64,000 bases of DNA. Origin: Burkholderiales bacterium (GTDB lineage: Bacteria; Pseudomonadota; Gammaproteobacteria; Burkholderiales; Burkholderiaceae_C). Positions 28,138 to 38,501 of the stretch are shown here, one piece after another. The stretch covers positions 1 to 64,000 of the forward strand of contig JADJCH010000025.1 of NCBI GenBank assembly GCA_016703325.1, written 5' to 3'. The position numbers were made by a program, and so were the translations under genes. Below the pieces are notes generated by a model. The model made no database searches. It had not been told where the DNA came from and was given only the letters and a program-made list of their open reading frames with translations. Within the stretch, counting starts at the first letter, position 1, and every line of letters starts with the position of its first letter.

Positions 28138-28953
28138 ATGAACACTCCCCTGATCTCCTTCATCGGCGGCGGCAACATGGCCAGCGCCATCCTCGGCGGC
28201 TTGATCGCCAATGGCACACCGGCCAGCGCGCTGCGAGTGGTTGAGCCCTTCGAGGCCCAGCGTGACAAGCTGGCCCGGGATTTCGGCATCCAGGCCCAGG
28301 CCACCGCCGATGCCCGATTGCAGGGCAGCCGCACGGTGGTCTGGGCAGTCAAGCCTCAGACCTTTCGCGAGGCGGCGCAGGGCTGTGCGACCTGGGTCGG
28401 CCAGGCGCTTCAGCTGTCGGTCATGGCAGGCATCCGCTGCGCAGCGATCGAACAAGCCACCGCCGCGAGCCAGGTGGTGCGCTGCATGCCCAACACGCCG
28501 GCTCTGATCGGGCAGGGCATGACCGGCCTGTATGCACGGCCTGGCGTCAGTCCGGCGCAGTGCCGTGAAGTGGAGGCCCTGCTGGCCCCCACCGGGCAGC
28601 TGCTGTGGGTCGAGGCCGAAGAACAGCTCGACGCGGTGACCGCGCTGTCGGGATCCGGCCCCGCCTATGTGTTTTATTTTGTAGAGGCAATGATGCGCGC
28701 GGCCGAGCAGATGGGGCTGAGCGCCGAGCAGGGCCGGCAGCTGGCGCTGGGCACCTTTGCGGGTGCCACCGAGCTGGCTCGCCGCTCAGACGAGTCGCCC
28801 GCCGTGCTGCGCGAGCGCGTCACCAGCAAGGGGGGTACCACGTATGCCGCCCTGACCCGGCTGGAGCAGCAGGGCGTTGGCGAAGCCTTCGTGCAGGCGC
28901 TGCAGGCAGCGCGGTTGCGGGCAAAGGAGCTGGGTGACGAGTTCGGGGGTTGA
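28138..28953 (+). CDS. proC: Pyrroline-5-carboxylate reductase
   Basis: Last step of proline synthesis, reducing pyrroline-5-carboxylate with NAD(P)H. The protein has 271 residues. The Rossmann motif is FIGGGNMASAILGGLI. VVWAVKPQTF and VVRCMPNTPALIGQGMTGL come next. The C-terminal family signature spans the segment with ALSGSGPAYVFYFVEAM, RERVTSKGGTTYAAL and the closing helix. It probably forms an operon with yggS. Confidence 0.96.
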   Translation: MNTPLISFIGGGNMASAILGGLIANGTPASALRVVEPFEAQRDKLARDFGIQAQATADARLQGSRTVVWAVKPQTFREAAQGCATWVGQALQLSVMAGIRCAAIEQATAASQVVRCMPNTPALIGQGMTGLYARPGVSPAQCREVEALLAPTGQLLWVEAEEQLDAVTALSGSGPAYVFYFVEAMMRAAEQMGLSAEQGRQLALGTFAGATELARRSDESPAVLRERVTSKGGTTYAALTRLEQQGVGEAFVQALQAARLRAKELGDEFGG

Positions 28954-29098
28954 GTTCAGGGGCTGAGCGCACGCGCAGGCCCGGCAAGATGACATGAATC
29001 GACACAGTTTCCTGCGGGTTGTCGCAGGTCTGTCACCAAGTGCAGCGATATTGCACGGCACAAACGACAGATCACCAAACCACGTCGGGAGATGGATC

Positions 29099-29311
29099 AT
29101 GAACCGTTGGGCCAGAACCCTTGCCGATGCCTGGCGCCGCAGGGCGCGGCAGGGCACCGCAGTGCTGCCGTCGCCGGCGGCAACCGAAGCCGATCTGGTG
29201 GCGCTGTCCCGGCGCAGTGAGGCCTTTGCCGAGGACCTGGGTGACCTGCTGGTGGCCGCTCCTCAGGTGCTGCAGCGCAAACCCCGCCGCTTGTCACGCT
29301 CGCTGCGCTGA
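29099..29311 (+). CDS. Small basic hypothetical protein
   Basis: A 70-residue protein starts at an ATG preceded by gggagatgg. It is Arg- and Ala-rich, has an N-terminal amphipathic helix (RWARTLADAWRRRARQG), an acidic middle (EADLVALSRRSEAFAEDLG) and a strongly basic C-terminal tail. I recognise no domain and no membrane segment. An earlier in-frame ATG at 28994 would add 35 residues. It lies in the 450-bp gap between proC and the glutamate dehydrogenase gene and may be a real small gene, but codon-shadow frames are frequent in such GC-rich DNA. Confidence 0.45.
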   Translation: MNRWARTLADAWRRRARQGTAVLPSPAATEADLVALSRRSEAFAEDLGDLLVAAPQVLQRKPRRLSRSLR

Positions 29312-29406
29312 AGGCTGGCCCGACCGCTCGGGTCGTGTCACAGTGGGTGGATGGGTCGCCTCGGGCTCCTGCAGGAGCCCTCCGGCCCGCCACCCAAGGA
29401 GCTGCC

Positions 29407-30744
<1,338 letters not shown>

Positions 30745-30886
30745 TCCCCTCGGTGGATCTCCGAACTTGATCGGGAGCAAGCTGAACGGCTGCGCGTGCC
30801 GCTAAGCTGTGTGCCTCTGTGGGACGGTTGGGCGCCACGCGTCGGGATCGTCCTGCTCCTCAAGACACCGATTGCAGCATCCCACC

Positions 30887-31363
30887 ATGGCCTACCTCGT
30901 CTGGACTCCGGAACTGGAGAATCAGCACCCCCAGATGGACCAGACGCACCGCGAATTCGTGGAGCTGATGGGACAGGTGGAGGCTGCGCTGGGAGGTGAA
31001 CAGGCGCAGTTGCTGCAGCGCTTCGACGCGCTGCACGAGCACACCGTGGCTCACTTCGAGCAGGAAGACCGCTGGATGGCCGACACCGGTTTTGCGCCGG
31101 ACAACTGCCACAGCAGCCAGCATCGCCAGGTGCTGGACCTGCTCAAGGAAGTGCGGCGTCTGGTCGTGGACGAGAACCAGCAGGACCTGATCGGCCGCCT
31201 GCTGCCGGAGCTGGCCACCTGGTTCGAGCAGCATGCCCAGGCGGCCGATTCGGCGCTGGCCTTCCACATGAGCCAGGTGGGTTACGACGCCGCCACCCGG
31301 CGCAGCGAGCGGCCCGTGGAGGCCGAAGAGGCCATCAGCGGCTGCGGCAGCAGTTCCTGCTGA
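30887..31363 (+). CDS. Bacteriohemerythrin
   Basis: Di-iron oxygen-binding four-helix protein of 158 residues. The iron ligands can be seen in order: the histidines in NQHPQMDQTHREF, HEHTVAHFEQE (His and Glu), CHSSQHRQV and WFEQHAQAAD (His and Asp). An N-terminal VWTPEL opening is typical. Bacteriohemerythrins are proposed to carry or sense oxygen, often in microaerobic motile bacteria. It ends with an unusual Gly/Ser-spaced cysteine tail (ISGCGSSSC). It is not coupled to the dehydrogenase upstream (142-bp gap) and converges on a chemoreceptor gene. Confidence 0.93.
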   Translation: MAYLVWTPELENQHPQMDQTHREFVELMGQVEAALGGEQAQLLQRFDALHEHTVAHFEQEDRWMADTGFAPDNCHSSQHRQVLDLLKEVRRLVVDENQQDLIGRLLPELATWFEQHAQAADSALAFHMSQVGYDAATRRSERPVEAEEAISGCGSSSC

Positions 31364-31405
31364 ACGTTCCGCGGCGCAGGCGGGGTTCGGCCCCGGCCAG
31401 ACCGA

Positions 31406-32788
31406 TCAGAACTGGTAAGCCAGCCGCATGCCGCCCCAGTGGCGTCCGGCCACGCGGATGGGCGCACTCACTTCCTTCATCAGCACATGGCGGCCGCCGC
31501 CCATGTCGCGGCGGTAGGTCTGCAGCAGGAAGGGGCGGGTGTTGCGGGCCGAGGCCAGGCCGGTGCGGTCGTTGAAGATGCGCCGGTAGCGGCTGTTGGC
31601 CGTGTCCCAGGTGAGCTCGCCGCGCTGCGGGTGGCAGTACTTGCGGTTGTGGGTGGAGATGTAGCCGTTGCGGTCCGCGGCGATGCAGAAGGCGACCTTG
31701 TCGCTGAAGCCCAGCATCGCCTCCTGGATCGGGGGAAAGAGCTTGTCGGCCACCGCATTGAAAGCCGCCAGGTGCTGCGGCGGGTTGGTGCCCTGCATGG
31801 GCCGGTAGCGCTCGTCGAACAGCTGCTCCAGCGAAATGTCGCCACGCGCCAGGGCGCCCTCCAGCGCTTGTGAAATCTGCGCTGCGGTGCGCTGGACTGC
31901 TTCGATGTAGGGGGTGTCGTCGGTGGCCACGCCGCAGCCTGCCAGCTCGTCGATCAGCTGCTCGGACACCCGCAGGAAGCGCTCGCTGCAGGCGGTGGCG
32001 CGGTCCAGTCCGGTCTTGGCCTCCTGCATCTGTGTCGCCAGCTCCAGCGTGCGGTCATTGACCAGGCGGCAGGTCTCGCGGCTGGCTGCTGCGGCTTCGT
32101 CGATCCGAGTGACATCGGCTTCCACCGCCTCGAAGGCGCGGTGGATGGCACCCTTCTGTTCGGAGCCGGCCGTGGTGGCCTGGGACGTGTTGGTGTCCAC
32201 CCGGATGTCTCGCGAGAAGGTGTCGATGCGCTGGTCCAGCTGGGCCAGCGTCCCCATGATGGTTTTGGAGGAGACTTCCACCCGACCGGCCAGGTCCTTC
32301 ACCGCGTCGGCCACCACACCAAACCCGCGGCCGGCTTCGCCCGCCCGTTTGGCCTCGACCGAGGCATTGAAAGCCACCAGCCGGGTCTGCAGGGCGATCT
32401 GGGTGATGTCGGCCGCAGCGGCCGACACCTGGTGCAGCACCTGCACGATGCCGGCCACTTCGCTGGCCACCTGCTGTACCACCGCGCGGGCCTGGGCCAC
32501 GGCCTGCAGCGATTGTTCGGTGGCCTGGCTGATCGCCTGCTGAGAGACCTGCACTTCACCGAACTGATCGTTCAATTGATGCATGGCGGCCACCTGGTCG
32601 CTGACCACCTTTTGCGTGTCGTCCAGCACGCCGCGGGTTTCCGCTGCGTCCCGACCGATGTGTGACACCTTTGCGGCAATGCTGCGCACCACCTGCTGAG
32701 CGGCACCGTGGGCGTCCGGCTCATGCCGTGGTTGGGCTGGGGCGGCAGGGCGGGCTTCGCTTCGGGGCTTGCGCAGGAGGGACAGCAT
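31406..32788 (-). CDS. Cytoplasmic methyl-accepting chemotaxis protein with C-terminal sensor domain
   Basis: A 460-residue receptor in inverted order. The signalling hairpin comes first (about 90-240; TRLVAFNASVEAKRAGEAGRG at the CheA/CheW-binding tip). A sensor-like domain follows (about 330-460; NPPQHLAAFNAVADKLFPP, then DRTGLASARNT and HWGGMRLAYQF). No membrane segment or HAMP domain is visible, so it should be soluble. GGAG lies 8 bases before the ATG. It is the last gene in the flagellar strand, 121 bases after fliA, and converges with hemerythrin. The C-terminal domain resembles a PAS/Cache-like ligand pocket; the ligand is unknown. Confidence 0.85.
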   Translation of the reverse strand: MLSLLRKPRSEARPAAPAQPRHEPDAHGAAQQVVRSIAAKVSHIGRDAAETRGVLDDTQKVVSDQVAAMHQLNDQFGEVQVSQQAISQATEQSLQAVAQARAVVQQVASEVAGIVQVLHQVSAAAADITQIALQTRLVAFNASVEAKRAGEAGRGFGVVADAVKDLAGRVEVSSKTIMGTLAQLDQRIDTFSRDIRVDTNTSQATTAGSEQKGAIHRAFEAVEADVTRIDEAAAASRETCRLVNDRTLELATQMQEAKTGLDRATACSERFLRVSEQLIDELAGCGVATDDTPYIEAVQRTAAQISQALEGALARGDISLEQLFDERYRPMQGTNPPQHLAAFNAVADKLFPPIQEAMLGFSDKVAFCIAADRNGYISTHNRKYCHPQRGELTWDTANSRYRRIFNDRTGLASARNTRPFLLQTYRRDMGGGRHVLMKEVSAPIRVAGRHWGGMRLAYQF

Positions 32789-32909
32789 CGGGGTCTCCGA
32801 TCGGCCGGTCTTTCACCTGAGATGGGTGAAGGCAGCTCTTGGGGCAGGTGTTTCGGGGTCTGAAGAACCCGGGGCGGTGGAGCAGGGTGGGGGTGAGCGC
32901 ATCGGAGGA

Positions 32910-33623
32910 TCACCAGGTGCGCAGCTTGGCGCGCAGCCGGGCGATGGACTGGCTGTGCAGCTGGCACACCCGAGATTCGGTCACGCCCAGCACGGCGGCG
33001 ATTTCCTTGAGGTTCATGTCCTGCTCGTAATACATGCTCATCACGTACTGCTCGCGTTCGGGCAGGTGCTTGATCGCTTCGACCAGGGCTTCGCGCATGC
33101 GGTAGTCGTTCAGGCGCGCCAGCGGGTCTGCGCCCTCCTCGGCGACATGGCGGTCGAGGTAGTCGTTGTCGCCCTCGTCGCCACCCATGTCCTCCAGGTA
33201 GATCAGCTGGGTGCCGCGGACCTTGTTGAGCAGGTCCTGGTATTCGGTCAGGGAGATGCCCATCTCCTTGGCGATCTCGCTTTCCAGCGGCGCGCGGCCC
33301 ATGCGCTGTTCGAGCCGGTGCACGGCCCCTTCGATGTCGCGCTGGTGCTTGCGGTTGCCGCGGCTCATCCAGTCGGCGCCGCGCAGCTCGTCGAGCATGG
33401 CGCCGCGGATGCGCTGGGTGGCGAAGGTCTCGAACTGCACGCCCTGGTCGCTGTCGAAGCGGCTGAGCGCGTCGGTCAGGCCGATCATGCCCACCTGGAT
33501 CAGGTCGTCGAGTTCGACGTTGGCCGGCAGCTTGGCGATCATCTGGTGGGCCAGGCGGCGCACCAGCGGGCTGTACTGCTTGAGCATGGCATTGGATTCG
33601 AGTCTGCCTTTGGCGGTGTACAT
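32910..33623 (-). CDS. fliA: Flagellar sigma factor FliA (sigma-28)
   Basis: Directs RNA polymerase to late flagellar and chemotaxis promoters. The protein has 237 residues. Region 2 contains DLIQVGMIGLTDALSRFD and QFETFATQRIRGAMLDELR. Region 3 (HRLEQRMGRAPLESEIAKEM) and region 4 (LPEREQYVMSMYYEQDMNLKEI, then VTESRVCQLHSQSIARLR) follow. It lies 18 bases after the flhG-like gene as the last member of flhB-flhA-flhF-flhG-fliA. Its anti-sigma factor flgM is not in the window. Confidence 0.97.
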   Translation of the reverse strand: MYTAKGRLESNAMLKQYSPLVRRLAHQMIAKLPANVELDDLIQVGMIGLTDALSRFDSDQGVQFETFATQRIRGAMLDELRGADWMSRGNRKHQRDIEGAVHRLEQRMGRAPLESEIAKEMGISLTEYQDLLNKVRGTQLIYLEDMGGDEGDNDYLDRHVAEEGADPLARLNDYRMREALVEAIKHLPEREQYVMSMYYEQDMNLKEIAAVLGVTESRVCQLHSQSIARLRAKLRTW

Positions 33624-33641
33624 ACCTGGGCTCCGGAACGG

Positions 33642-34466
33642 TCAGAGATAGGCTTGGCGCGGCGACGGCAGCGCCGATCGCTGCGCCGCACGTGGGGCGG
33701 CCGGCTGCAGGTCCTCGCTGTCGAAAACGGCTGCGGCTTCGAGCAGGAACTCGACCAGCTGCACCAGCGCTCGGGCGGGTGCGGCGGTCGGTGCCTCGGC
33801 GGGATCGATCACCACGGCAGCGTGCTGCACGCCGCCCAGGAATCGATCGGTGCAATCGGCCAGCGCATGGGCGACGGTGCGGCCCTGGGCGGAAGCCGGC
33901 GGGGCTGCGATCAGCAGATCGTGGGTCAGCCAGTCGGCGCGCTGGGCGAAGATCTTCAGGGCGGCATAGGCATGTTTGAGCGCCTCCGCACCGGTGTCGC
34001 AGAGCACCACCGGGCGTGGGCGCGACAGGCCGAGGTCGCCGCGGCCGAACATCCGCACGATCTCGACCGCCGTGCCGTGCACCAGCACGACCTGGCTGCC
34101 GGGGGCCGCGTCGACCACGGCATCCAGGAAGGCGCGGGTGCTGCCCCGGCTGTCCACCCACCGCACCGGCAGGCCACGGGCGGCCAGGTAGGACACCCGT
34201 GTGGACAGCGGCTCGATGCCCTCGGCCAGATCGAAGCTGGCCAACTCCTTGGGCGGTCCGCCGCGCTCGGAGGCGTCCACCAGCAAGGTGTCGAGGTCCA
34301 TCTCCTCCAGCACGCTGCACAGCCGCTCGATCAGCACGCCGCCGTGGGCGATGAAGGGGTTGGAGACCACCGGGACGAAGCGCACTGCCCGGCTGGCGAA
34401 AAGGCGTCGCAGCCCGTCGGCCTGGTCGGTGGGCATGGTGCGCCGGAAACGGGGTGGATGGGTCAT
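33642..34466 (-). CDS. FlhG/FleN-like protein lacking a recognisable P-loop
   Basis: A 274-residue protein in the slot of flhG, between flhF and fliA. It starts with QADGLRRLFA, the conserved FlhG N-terminal helix (DQAxGLR) that stimulates FlhF GTPase. In ordinary FlhG a deviant Walker A (KGGVGKT) follows. Here that place reads VVSNPFIAHGGVLIERL, without the lysines or a usable P-loop. Later VLVHGTAVEIVRMF and VVLCDTGAEALKHAYAALKI keep a MinD-like alternation of strands and helices. It may still tune flagellar number through the N-terminal helix, but ATP-driven membrane cycling is unlikely. Assignment is by position and N terminus. Confidence 0.7.
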   Translation of the reverse strand: MTHPPRFRRTMPTDQADGLRRLFASRAVRFVPVVSNPFIAHGGVLIERLCSVLEEMDLDTLLVDASERGGPPKELASFDLAEGIEPLSTRVSYLAARGLPVRWVDSRGSTRAFLDAVVDAAPGSQVVLVHGTAVEIVRMFGRGDLGLSRPRPVVLCDTGAEALKHAYAALKIFAQRADWLTHDLLIAAPPASAQGRTVAHALADCTDRFLGGVQHAAVVIDPAEAPTAAPARALVQLVEFLLEAAAVFDSEDLQPAAPRAAQRSALPSPRQAYL

Positions 34467-34494
34467 GGGGATTCCCTGTCTGCGGTGCAACGTT

Positions 34495-36358
34495 TCAGCT
34501 GGCGGCGCCGCGGGGGCCTGCGCTGCGGCTGCGGCGCGCCGGAGTGGCGGTACTGGCGGGCGTTGCAAAAAGCAGGTTGACGTCGTTCACATCCAGGCGC
34601 CAGGCCTGGGAGCCGGCATTGCGCAGGGCCCGGTGCATCAGGGCCTGGGCCGTCAGGCGGTGCCAGTCCTCCGGCACACGCTGGCCGTTGGCCACGGCCA
34701 CCACCTTCAGGCGGTGGCGGATGAGGGCGTCCAGTGCCGGGCCGAGCTTGACGGCCTCGTCCAGCTTGGACAGCACGATGCCCTTGGCCTGTGCGGCCTT
34801 GTAGGCCACCAGCACGTCCTCGATCGTTTCGCCCTGCTGTGCAGCGTTGACCACCAGCAGGCGCTGGATGCTGGAGTGAGACAACATCTCCAGCAGTTCG
34901 CGGGTGCGGGTGTCGCGTTGCGCCAGGCCGGCGGTGTCGATCAGGACCATCTTCTTGGCCGACAGCAGGTCCAGCAGGTCCTCCAGCGCCACGCGGTCGT
35001 GGGCGGTGTGCACCGGCACGCCCAGGATGCGGCCGTAGCCGCGCAGCTGCTCATGGGCGCCCAGCCGGTAGGCGTCCAGGGTGATCAGTCCCAGGTTGGC
35101 TGCACCGTGGCGGGTCGCGAAGGCCGCCGCCAGCTTGGCGGTGGAGGTGGTCTTGCCCACGCCGGTGGAGCCCACCAGGGCGAACACGCCGCCCTGGTCT
35201 TCCAGCGCGGCATCGGCCTCGCCGGTCACCAGGTTGCGTTGCAGGACTTCGCCCGCCCAGGCCATCTCATCGGCGACTTCGTCGGTGAGGCCGTCCACCA
35301 GCTTGCGGATCAACGCCGGCGAAAAGCCGCAGTCGATCAGCCGGGTGGTGAGCTGGGCCTGTTTCGGGCTCTTCTGCAGGCGCTCCATGAAGGCCAGGGC
35401 GCCGAAGCGCTCCTCGATCAGACCCTTCATGGCGCGGATCTCGTTCATCATGTCCGCCTGCTGGCGCGATTCCACCGCCGCGCTGGGAGCCGGCTCTGCG
35501 CGGGCCGCCCGGGGCCTGGATGGCGCTGTCGGCCGGCCAGCCGGAGTGGCCGAGGCCGAAGCCGCCAGTGGCATCGGCTCGGACATCGGCAGCTCGTCGT
35601 GCAGATTCACACTGGGCATGTCCACTCGCGCGCTGGCGGCACGCTCCTGGCGCAAAGGCTGGGCGGCGCGTGCCGGGGCAGCATCCCCAGCGGGCAGCGG
35701 CAGAGCGTGGTGAACCGGTTGCCCGGTGGCCGGCCGCGCTCGCGCAGGGGCATACCTGAGCCTGGGCTGGCCTGGCCTGGGCCACCTGCGAGGCAGTCCG
35801 GGCCGCGGCCACCAGTTCCGGGTAGCTGGGCAGAGCGGCAGCCTCGCGCTGGGTGAGGCGCTGCTCCAGGGCTGCAGGTGACACCGGCACCGGCTTCATG
35901 GCCTGGGCGCGCAGCTCGGCCTCACGCTTCTTGAGCATGCGCTCGCGTACATAGTCCTGGAACGACAGGGTGCTCATCGCCAGTGTGCCGACGTCGTCCT
36001 GCACCCCCTCTGCCGGGGTGGCCAGGCTGCGCCGGGCCTCCTGTTCCGCCACGCGGGCCTGCAGGCTGGGGTCGCGGCGCTGCGGGGCGCGGTGGCCCCT
36101 TGCGTTCAGGTCCGGCGGGGAGCCTGCATCGGGCCGGGCGGTGGCCTGGTTCGATGTGCCGACCGCTGCCGGCCGGGTCGCGGGGCTGTCGGCGCCGAAG
36201 CGTTCGATGGCCTCCAGCGTCTCCGGCGGCATGGCCAGCACCTCGATGCCTTCGCTGCAGGGTTTGGTGGACAGGACCACGGCGTTGTCGCCGAAGGCCT
36301 GCCGGACCTTCTGCATCGCCTCGCGGGAGTTGCGGCCCACAAATCGTTTGACGTTCAT
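34495..36358 (-). CDS. flhF: Flagellar biosynthesis SRP-like GTPase FlhF (frameshift in the linker)
   Basis: SRP54-type GTPase that places the flagellum at the pole. The N terminus NVKRFVGRNSREAMQKVRQ and DNAVVLSTK is typical FlhF. A long Ala/Pro linker follows (about 90-290). The NG domain has MMNEIRAMKGLIEERF, P-loop GSTGVGKTTSTAKLAA, DAYRLGAHEQLRGYG, DTAGLAQRD and LSKLDEAVKLGPALD. The frame shifts near 35755-35785 inside a CAGGCC-rich stretch of the linker, so an indel there would be easy to miss. Repaired length is about 620 residues. It starts 46 bases after flhA. Confidence 0.93.
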
Positions 36359-36404
36359 GCCGCCTCCGGCCGAGGGCACTCAACGGATCGAGTGGTGTGA
36401 AACT

Positions 36405-38501
36405 TCATGCGGCACCTCCGATGAGCGACCCGATGCGGATCGAATGCGTGTCCGGAATCTCGCTGTGCGCCAGCACCCGCAGGCGCGGCGCAGCGCGTCG
36501 CAGGAGGCGGGCCACGGGAATGCGGATCGAGTCGGGCACCAGCAGGCAGGCGGGCTGCCCCAGGTCTTCCTGACGGCGCGCCGCATCGGCCGCGCCCCGA
36601 GTGAAATGGTCGGCAATGCCCGGGTCCAGGGCAGCGCCATTGACCGAGCCCAGGGCCTGTCCGAGCAGGCGCTCCAGCTCCGGCGCGATGGCGATCACGT
36701 CCAGCTCGCGCTGGCTGCCGTAGATCTGCTGCACGATGGCCGGTGCCAGCGCAATGCGCAGGCGGCGGGCCAGCTCGTGCGGCTCGCTCATGCCGCTGCC
36801 GGCGTGTTCGGCCAGAGATTCCACGATCGAGCGCATGTCGCGGATGTGCACGCCCTCTTCCAGCAGCAGCTGGAGTACTTTCTGGAGGGTGGGCAGGGCG
36901 ACCATCTTGGGGACAACGTCTTCGATCAGCTTGGGGGCCAGCTTGGTCACATGGTCGACCAGTGCCTGGGTTTCGGTTCGACCCAGCAGACGGGCTGCCT
37001 GGGTCTGCATCAAGTGTGAAAGATGGGTGGCCACGACGGTCGAGGAATCAACCACCGTGTACCCGGCCATTTGGGCTGTTTCCCGCTGGCGCTCGTCAAT
37101 CCACACTGCGGGCAGGCCGAAGGCCGGGTCGGTGGTGGTCTGGCCCTGCAAAGGGGTCTTCACGTGGCCGGGATTGATGGCCAGGAACATGCCCGGGAAG
37201 GCCTCGCCTTCGCCCACCACTGCGCCGCGCAGGGTCAGGCGGTACATGGCCGGCTTGAGCTCCAGGTTGTCGCGGATGTGCACCGCCGGCGGCAGGAAGC
37301 CCACCTCCTGGGCAAACTTCTTGCGCACCCCCTTGATGCGGTTGAGCAGGTCGCCGCCGCGGTCCTTGTCCACCAGGGCGATGAGCCGGTAGCCCACCTC
37401 CAGCCCCAGGGCGTCCACCGGTTGCAGGTCGTCCCAGGTGGCTTCGGCATGGGGGTTGTTGGCCTGGGACTCGGAAGGTGAGCTTGCCGCGGCAGGCTGC
37501 GGTGCCTGGGCCCGTTTGTGCAGCCAGCGCGCCAGGGCGCCCAACCCGCCCGCGATGAGCAGGAACACCAGGTGTGGCATGCCCGGCACGATGCCCAGCA
37601 GGCCGATCAGTCCACCGGCGATGGCCGCGGTCTGAGGGGTGCGGAACATCTGTCCCAGGATCTGGCTGCCGACGTCCTGTTCCTTGCCCACCCGCGACAC
37701 CACCATCGCCGCTGCCACCGAGATCAGCAGCCCCGGGATCTGCGCCACCAGCGCATCGCCCACGGCCAGGACGATGTAGGAGTCGGCCGCCTGTGCCGCT
37801 CCGAGCCCGTGCTGCACCATGCCGATGATGAAGCCGCCGATCATGTTGATGAACAGGATCAGGATGCCGGCGATGGCATCGCCGCGTACGAACTTGCTGG
37901 CACCGTCCATGGAGCCGAAGAACTCCGCCTCCTCGCCCACCTCGGCGCGGCGGCGCTTGGCTTCCTTCTCGTCGATCAGGCCCGCGTTCAGATCGGCATC
38001 GATGGCCATCTGCTTGCCGGGCATGGCGTCCAGGGTGAAGCGGGCGCCGACTTCGGCAATGCGCTCGGCCCCTTTGGTGATGACGACGAAGTTGATCACC
38101 ACCAGGATGGCGAAGACGATCAGGCCGACGGCGAAGTTGCCGCCGATCAGGAAGTGGCCGAAGGCCTCGATCACCGCGCCCGCCGCACCGGGGCCGGTGT
38201 GGCCTTCGAGCAGCACCACCCGGCTGGAGGCCACGTTCAGCGACAGACGCAGCAGCGTGGTCAGCAGCAGCACGGTGGGAAAGGCCGCGAAGTCCAGCGG
38301 CTTGATCATGTAGGCCGCCACCAGCATCACCATCAGCGCGGTGGCGATGTTGAAGGTGAAGAACAGGTCCAGCACGAAGGCCGGCAGCGGCAGCACCATC
38401 ATGGCCAGCACCATGACGATGAGGATGGGCGCGGCCAGAGCCTTGAACGCCCCCGTGTGGGGGCCCAGCTGGCGCTGCAGGTTCAGGATCAGCGCGTTCA
38501 T
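36405..38501 (-). CDS. flhA: Flagellar type III export gate protein FlhA
   Basis: Large membrane ring protein of the flagellar export gate. The 698 residues comprise an N-terminal region of about eight helices (1-330), the FHIPEP signature region (VVITKGAERIAEVGARFTLD, MPGKQMAIDADLNAGLI) and a cytoplasmic domain of about 350 residues. The cytoplasmic domain contains EVGYRLIALVD and the PAVWIDERQRETAQMAGYTVV segment. Its ATG overlaps the flhB stop (ATGA). Length and order are normal. Confidence 0.97.
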   Translation of the reverse strand: MNALILNLQRQLGPHTGAFKALAAPILIVMVLAMMVLPLPAFVLDLFFTFNIATALMVMLVAAYMIKPLDFAAFPTVLLLTTLLRLSLNVASSRVVLLEGHTGPGAAGAVIEAFGHFLIGGNFAVGLIVFAILVVINFVVITKGAERIAEVGARFTLDAMPGKQMAIDADLNAGLIDEKEAKRRRAEVGEEAEFFGSMDGASKFVRGDAIAGILILFINMIGGFIIGMVQHGLGAAQAADSYIVLAVGDALVAQIPGLLISVAAAMVVSRVGKEQDVGSQILGQMFRTPQTAAIAGGLIGLLGIVPGMPHLVFLLIAGGLGALARWLHKRAQAPQPAAASSPSESQANNPHAEATWDDLQPVDALGLEVGYRLIALVDKDRGGDLLNRIKGVRKKFAQEVGFLPPAVHIRDNLELKPAMYRLTLRGAVVGEGEAFPGMFLAINPGHVKTPLQGQTTTDPAFGLPAVWIDERQRETAQMAGYTVVDSSTVVATHLSHLMQTQAARLLGRTETQALVDHVTKLAPKLIEDVVPKMVALPTLQKVLQLLLEEGVHIRDMRSIVESLAEHAGSGMSEPHELARRLRIALAPAIVQQIYGSQRELDVIAIAPELERLLGQALGSVNGAALDPGIADHFTRGAADAARRQEDLGQPACLLVPDSIRIPVARLLRRAAPRLRVLAHSEIPDTHSIRIGSLIGGAA

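Noticed and set aside
32789..32830. Possible sigma-28 promoter (gccgatcg on the minus strand) before the soluble chemoreceptor
   Set aside because: The -10-like part lies only 9 bases from the ATG and no TAAA -35 element is present at the required spacing.
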